NCBI GenBank assembly: GCA_902806075.1
Contig: CADCVG010000061.1
Location: forward strand, 1-32,049
Length of the DNA: 32,049 nucleotides
From: an uncultured Rubrobacteraceae bacterium
GTDB lineage: Bacteria > Actinomycetota > Rubrobacteria > Rubrobacterales > Rubrobacteraceae
Direction of reading: 5' to 3'
The notes under the pieces are model-generated. The model had not been told where the DNA came from. It ran no database searches and saw only the letters and a list, made by a program, of their open reading frames with translations. A program made the position numbers and the translations under genes. This document shows positions 27,615 through 32,049 of the stretch, piece by piece (the first letter of the stretch is position 1; each line of letters opens with the position of its first letter).

Positions 27615-29000
27615 TTACAGGAAGGTGATGTGGATGTGGTTGTTATGCTGCGCATCGCTAGCGAGATCGTAATCGTGCCATTTCTCTAAGCCCCTTCCCG
27701 GGGTCCAGAGGTAGCCTTTGGAAAGGTACCAGAGAATATTCGGCGGGTTCGGGTCGTTAAAGAAGCGTTTGAGCACCTCGTCGTGCAGGTACCAATCCAG
27801 CGCATAGCCGCGTCCATCAGAGTCCCACACGTCGAGCGAGACGGCGTCGTATCTGTTGTCGTAGTTATCGGGGATCGGTGGATGGTTCCAGTAGGTGTTG
27901 ATGTAGATATCGTCAAACTCGGCCTCGACTTTATCTACGAGTGCCTTTACATCCTCACGCCAGTCGAAGCGGGTTGGATGTTGGTCCACGTACCATCCCG
28001 AACCGGGATGCCTCAGGCCCTTTTTGACCGGGGCCGGCTCGGCTGTGTTCGGACCGTATAGCCAGTGGCCGCTGTCAGTTCGGAAGACTGCGTCCTTGTA
28101 CGCGTCAGAGCAGAGGTAAGCGCCCGTTCCATCCACGATCCAACCCCGCGAATTACGTGAGACCCGAACCTGGTCGGACTCCTCGCCGTTCTCGGGTGCA
28201 GGACCGTCCTCGATGTCGGGAGCGTAGAACCAGCCTTCGGCGTTGGTATGCAAAGCCGCATCAGGCCGGTTAATGTAGCGGACAAAGGCACCGTTGGGTC
28301 GAGCAACGATCCAACCTTGGGGATCGCGATCCACAAGCAAGGTTTCGTACTCGGTTACGGGCTCCGCCGCGCCTGTTTCCTGAGTGCTCAGATCGAGATC
28401 ATCGGGGAGTACCTCTAGTGCCTTGTTGTAGTACGTAATCCTGTGATCGTAGCCATTCCACCCACCGTTGACGCCAACACACAGCGCATCTATGTCGCGT
28501 TCATCAGCGTAGAGGTTGAGGTTCGTCGGCCAGCCGTACAGCCCCCGATAATCGTTGCCTCGCTTCGTCCAGTACCAACCTGCAGACCTAAATCCGTTTC
28601 TGATCTGGTCGATGGAGAGCGGGTGAGGGCCCCCTATGAGGGTCGGGTTGTTAACTAGGTCGAGACCAAGATCCTCACCACAGGCCGTATGATTGCCTCT
28701 CCCGGTGATCTGTATCGGGCCGTGGCCCTTGAACCATCGGCCGTCGCCCTCATAGATGTTGCCAAGGTCCCGGCGCCACTCGTAGGCTGAGCCGTCAGCC
28801 AGTTCCTCCCAGTAGATAAGCTCACCCGACTCCGCCCCAAGTTGCGAGAGGAAACCTGCCACACGGTGCTTCGTGGTGATGTCGGACTCCTGGCAAGCAG
28901 AGATGAGGTAGGGCAGGTACTTTTCGGCCTGTTCCTTCGTAACCGTGTTGGGATCGGTGTAGATCGCTACGATATGTTCGGCAGTGAGGGTGCTAGCCAC
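27615..29000 (-). CDS. GH19-type lytic enzyme (endolysin/chitinase-like) with two internal repeats and a C-terminal M15-peptidase-like region
   Basis: 'VAGFLSQLGAESGELIYWEE', 'GRWFKGHGPIQITGRGNHTACGEDLGLDLVNNP' GH19 core; C-terminal 'DAVSLDVWDSDGRGYALDWYLHDEV...HNNHIHITFL'; GTG start with AAAGGAG RBS. Confidence 0.8.
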   Translation of the reverse strand: MASTLTAEHIVAIYTDPNTVTKEQAEKYLPYLISACQESDITTKHRVAGFLSQLGAESGELIYWEELADGSAYEWRRDLGNIYEGDGRWFKGHGPIQITGRGNHTACGEDLGLDLVNNPTLIGGPHPLSIDQIRNGFRSAGWYWTKRGNDYRGLYGWPTNLNLYADERDIDALCVGVNGGWNGYDHRITYYNKALEVLPDDLDLSTQETGAAEPVTEYETLLVDRDPQGWIVARPNGAFVRYINRPDAALHTNAEGWFYAPDIEDGPAPENGEESDQVRVSRNSRGWIVDGTGAYLCSDAYKDAVFRTDSGHWLYGPNTAEPAPVKKGLRHPGSGWYVDQHPTRFDWREDVKALVDKVEAEFDDIYINTYWNHPPIPDNYDNRYDAVSLDVWDSDGRGYALDWYLHDEVLKRFFNDPNPPNILWYLSKGYLWTPGRGLEKWHDYDLASDAQHNNHIHITFL

Positions 29001-29103
29001 GGCTAAATCTCCTTTCCTGCACGAGAGCCTGCCCAGTGGTACTGTAGCGCTTCGCGACGCTGATCAGGGGTTTCCCCCCGATGCGGACTACGTAAGTCGT
29101 CAC
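28993..29103 (-). CDS. 36-aa small ORF overlapping the lytic-enzyme start
   Basis: GTG with AAAGGAG RBS; MTTYVVRIGGKPLISVAKRYSTTGQALVQERRFSRG*; its stop overlaps the downstream GTG (GTGGCTAG). Confidence 0.35.
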   Translation of the reverse strand: MTTYVVRIGGKPLISVAKRYSTTGQALVQERRFSRG

Positions 29104-29172
29104 GAGCGTCTCCTTTCTTCTGCTCTAGGGTAGGTACAAGTCGCCGAAGGATACAGCCATCGAATACCGTCG

Positions 29173-29223
29173 TTACGCCACCTTCAGCTCAAGGGTTCCG
29201 CTACGGATTTCCGCTTCAGCCAT
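29173..29223 (-). CDS. 16-aa leader-like ORF MAEAEIRSGTLELKVA*, resembling the start of the 30278 gene (MADAE...)
   Basis: RBS GGAGAGGAG before ATG, within a promoter/leader duplicated from the 30278 gene. Confidence 0.35.
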   Translation of the reverse strand: MAEAEIRSGTLELKVA

Positions 29224-29277
29224 CGCTCCTCTCCAAACCGTTTTGCACGATCTTTCTAATGATTAGAGCAGAGGGCG

Positions 29278-29310
29278 ATGAATTCCTAATGAATTGCCGA
29301 TGAATCGGGC
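29278..29310 (-). promoter_or_regulatory. SARP-box-like array: three ATGAAT units at 11-bp spacing (minus strand NNNNATTCAT)
   Basis: ATGAATTCCTA|ATGAATTGCCG|ATGAATCGGGC; extended -10 TGCTCTAAT begins downstream on the minus strand. Confidence 0.6.
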
Positions 29311-29364
29311 GCAGGTAACACGTCAGAAAACCGCGAAGCGGTGGCTTTGACAACCGTTCGCCCT

Positions 29365-29928
29365 CTACGCGATCTGCACTGCCGCGGCCGCCCGGAAGCT
29401 CGGGGACCTCATCAACCACAAACAATCGGCCTTGGACAGCCAGCACCGTCCGTGATATCCCCACCCGTCGCCCCAAGAGTTGAAGAGCCTCAAGGAGCCC
29501 CACTTCGAGACCCCGCGGCAGAAGATCGCGTGGCCGCCCGTCTGACGCCCCGTGGGCCGGATGAACCCCTGGACGTCCGGACGGTACATGCCCTCATACC
29601 AGTCCATGCCGAGCATGATCCCACCCTTGTAGAGGAGCCACTTGTGGATCTCGTCGAAGGTCCGCGCCCAGGCATACTCCTTTATGAAGCCGCGCTCCCG
29701 AAGCACCTTGCACGCCGCGTTTACCGACGAGCCATCGTAGTTCTCACCCGGCCACTCGTCGAGCTGCTGGGCGCGTTTGTAAACCTCGAAGGCATAGTCG
29801 TTGCCTAACCTGCCCATTATGGGCTCCGCATTGAGGAAGTTGGTGGCCGAAAAACCTGTACAGGCGCCCTCCTGCCCCTGATCTAGAGGGGATCCGGTCC
29901 TCCAATACCTCTCTACCGGCGCCCTCAA
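29365..29928 (-). CDS. Papain-like (C1A) cysteine peptidase lacking signal and propeptide
   Basis: 'LDQGQEGACTGFSATNFL' (Cys), 'GGHAIFCRG' (His), 'LFNSWGDGWGYHGRCWLS' (Asn); TTG start overlaps the upstream stop (TTGA). Confidence 0.78.
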   Translation of the reverse strand: MRAPVERYWRTGSPLDQGQEGACTGFSATNFLNAEPIMGRLGNDYAFEVYKRAQQLDEWPGENYDGSSVNAACKVLRERGFIKEYAWARTFDEIHKWLLYKGGIMLGMDWYEGMYRPDVQGFIRPTGRQTGGHAIFCRGVSKWGSLRLFNSWGDGWGYHGRCWLSKADCLWLMRSPSFRAAAAVQIA

Positions 29929-30278
29929 CTGCGAATCGTTCCCGCGAGCTCGATGGTCCCGCCGAAGTCCGGCAGGTTGAGGCCCTCGACATGCGTGGCC
30001 AACGGGTGCTGCTCGACGGGGTTGTCCGATCCTTCTTCTCTGTCGGACACAAAGCCCAGCGGGTAATCCGATACCTTTAGCAGGTCGACGAGGTTCGAGG
30101 CCTGGCGAAAGCTCTCGACCCACTCCTCGTCCAGATCGACCGAGTAGGTGACCTGCATCCCTACCTGCCCCGGATGCACTTCTTCATAAGTGTCCATGAA
30201 CGGGCTCGCGTGGGCGACGTCCCGTTCCTCATAGGGCAGCTTGTGGCACGTCACCAAATATCTCTCCGCATCGGCCAT
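29925..30278 (-). CDS. Uncharacterized 117-aa protein translationally coupled to the C1A peptidase
   Basis: ATG with GGAGAGGAGGAG RBS; stop TGA overlaps the peptidase TTG. Confidence 0.6.
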   Translation of the reverse strand: MADAERYLVTCHKLPYEERDVAHASPFMDTYEEVHPGQVGMQVTYSVDLDEEWVESFRQASNLVDLLKVSDYPLGFVSDREEGSDNPVEQHPLATHVEGLNLPDFGGTIELAGTIRS

Positions 30279-30334
30279 TGCTCCTCCTCTCCGAACCGCT
30301 TTGCAACACCTTTTGGTGATCAGAGCATAGAGCG

Positions 30335-30378
30335 ATGATTTGCCGATGAATCCGAGATGAATTTTGGATGAGTCGACA
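30335..30378 (-). promoter_or_regulatory. SARP-box-like array: four ATGA(A/T/G)T units at 11-bp spacing
   Basis: ATGATTTGCCG|ATGAATCCGAG|ATGAATTTTGG|ATGAGTCGACA; extended -10 TGCTCTGAT downstream on the minus strand. Confidence 0.65.
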
Positions 30379-30868
30379 TGGTTCTCTCCAAGGCCGTGCC
30401 CCTGCCGGGGCCGGTATCAAAATGCTCCCGTTGAAGGCCGTCGGACGGACCGCCACGAGCCGGGCGCCGATCAGAAATTCGCAGGCTCTCTGGGAGAGCG
30501 TCCGCGAGCGAACCGTGCACGAGCCAAAGGCCTGGATGTGAGAACGGTGGTGGTGGAGTTGGCAGCGGCAGGTACGGAGGACATTGTAAAGGCGAGCGAC
30601 CTGGTAGGAGAGGTGGTAACGGGTCCCGCCTTTATGTTGCGACCCACGACCGCGGACCAGCTCGTAATTATCTCGGTGCTGTCGTTGCGTAGAGGCGAAT
30701 CGTCCGCATAGAGGGGTTTTATGTCTGCCAGGTCGTTGAAGGTGCCTGACTCCACCGCCCTCCGCACCCTGGACATGAAGTCGGCGAGAGAGAAGAAGTC
30801 CTGCGCTTTCGCATGCGCCGGCAGCCCGAGGCCCGACGAATCGGCGCGATTTTCAGAGAATTATGCCT

Positions 30869-32049
30869 CTAGCGGAGGCCGTCCTTTGAAAGGCTCGTGT
30901 AGAAGGCCCGAGTCTCCGGCGAGGGCGTAGCGTCATACTCGTTCCCGAGCGCCTGCTCGCACAACCTGTACTGCCGTAACGCTCGGGCTCGCTGTCCGAG
31001 GCGGACGAAACACTCCATAAGCAGGCGGTGGGTGTCTTCGTCACAGCGGTCTTTCTCCAGGATCCGGTAGCAGGCCCTTATGCTCTCGTGGCACCACCCG
31101 TTCCGCATGTAGTAGATGGCGAGACGCTTTAGCATGTCGGTGTAGGCGGTGACCAAACGTTCACGCTCGATCGCGGTCCACTCTTCGTACAGGTCCTCGA
31201 CGAGGAAGTCGTCCCGGTATAGCTCTATGGCCTTCTCGTACTCGGCGCTGGCTTCCCGGATCCACCCGTCTTTATCGAACTGTTGACCGCTGGCGTAGTG
31301 CATATCGAACGCGTCCCTGTCAGAGTAGACCCTAACGTTTGGAGAGAGGCGATAGTAGCCACCCTCGAGCACGACGCGGATCGGAGAGACCACGAGCGTC
31401 TCCGCGCCGCTCAAGACTTTGCGCAAGGCGCAGACAGCCGAGTTGAGCGACCAGCGGGCTTTCTTGAGGTCGGACTCTGGCCACAGCCACCCCATCAGGT
31501 AGTCCTGTGTCACAGGCCGGGGCACGTTCGCCACTAGATATCTGAGGATGGCCAGCGCTTTGCCGTGATGACCCAGAGGCAAGGCCCTACCGTGGGAAAG
31601 GATTTCGAAGCGCCCGAAGAAACGGACTTCCAGATGATGCGGGGCGGCAAGGACACTATCGGACGGAGTTTTCTGATCATTGGTCGGCGCTGTCCGTTCG
31701 CCCGGGGTTCGAGCTTCGACCGGTGGTGAGACGCTGCGCGCCTTTACTCCTGTTGACCGGTTCGCTGGAGAATCAGAGGGTAGGTAGCTAGCATCGGGGA
31801 CCTGTCCCCCCGTGTAGGCTGCTAGTACCGCCGCGGCAGCGCTCACCTCCTGGTGGCTCAACTGGATCCAGCTCCGGCGCAGCGTTTCGCGGACCTCCCG
31901 CGACTCTTCTCCGTCCAACTGCCCATGGCTCAACGCCACGCACAGTTGCCCGGCCACCCGGGCAGTCTCGATCGAGAAGCGATTGGTGAAGCCCGCGGCA
32001 GAGCGTAAAATTTGCCGGAAACACTCGGCGGCCAGCGCGTACTCTTGCC
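30869..32049 (-). CDS. SARP-like transcriptional regulator (winged helix + BTAD), 5' end beyond the window
   Basis: 'LEVRFFGRFEILSHGRALPLGHHGKALAILRYLVAN...LMGWLWPESDLKKARWSLNSAVCALRKVL' plus BTAD 'EYEKAIELYRDDFLVEDLYEEWTAIERERL...RILEKDRCDEDTHRLLMECFVRLGQRARALRQYRLCEQAL'; frame stays open to the window edge. Confidence 0.85.
   Translation of the reverse strand, partial: QEYALAAECFRQILRSAAGFTNRFSIETARVAGQLCVALSHGQLDGEESREVRETLRRSWIQLSHQEVSAAAAVLAAYTGGQVPDASYLPSDSPANRSTGVKARSVSPPVEARTPGERTAPTNDQKTPSDSVLAAPHHLEVRFFGRFEILSHGRALPLGHHGKALAILRYLVANVPRPVTQDYLMGWLWPESDLKKARWSLNSAVCALRKVLSGAETLVVSPIRVVLEGGYYRLSPNVRVYSDRDAFDMHYASGQQFDKDGWIREASAEYEKAIELYRDDFLVEDLYEEWTAIERERLVTAYTDMLKRLAIYYMRNGWCHESIRACYRILEKDRCDEDTHRLLMECFVRLGQRARALRQYRLCEQALGNEYDATPSPETRAFYTSLSKDGLR

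Noticed and set aside
30471-30776. Minus-strand 101-aa ORF overlapping a plus-strand 115-aa ORF
   Set aside because: Both strands look weakly protein-like and neither has a recognised motif or convincing RBS; cannot choose, so not annotated.
1-32049. CRISPR arrays, transposases, rRNA
   Set aside because: None seen on either strand; no regularly spaced 25-40 bp direct repeats and no transposase-like translation.

Overview
High-GC actinobacterial chromosome segment, probably Rubrobacter-like (an inference from gene content, not tested). The left part is a carbohydrate/redox gene run: GH63 mannosyl/glucosylglycerate-hydrolase-like, GH15, 6-phosphogluconate dehydrogenase, FAD disulfide oxidoreductase, a peroxiredoxin fused to a cold-shock-like domain, MOSC and glucose-dehydrogenase-like genes. 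An OmpR-type two-component system follows, then an FAD oxidoreductase next to a fused metallophosphoesterase/radical-SAM protein. The middle has thyX, a sigma-70 factor, a three-gene overlapping operon (two mini zinc-ribbon paralogs plus a possibly recombination-related protein), a STAS-like/winged-helix regulator and a STAS-HATPase protein, Spo0M, GNAT and HD-domain genes. The right part has tRNA-Lys(CTT), a tiny Met-rich LPXTG-like protein, tRNA-Ser(TGA), a patatin phospholipase, a GH19-type lytic enzyme, a papain-like peptidase and a BTAD/SARP-like regulator that runs off the window. The strongest unusual signals are: (1) a duplicated ~100-bp promoter carrying 3-4 direct repeats at exact 11-bp spacing (SARP-box architecture) upstream of the lytic-enzyme and peptidase operons, next to the BTAD regulator; (2) a shared 18-bp dyad TTCACT-N6-AGTGAG at the STAS/wHTH regulator start and at the promoter of the neighbouring operon; (3) a matching 22-bp motif in 11-bp units upstream of the sugar/redox operon and the FAD/radical-SAM operon, bracketing the two-component system; (4) unusual domain fusions. 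All calls come from reading the sequence; no database searches were run.
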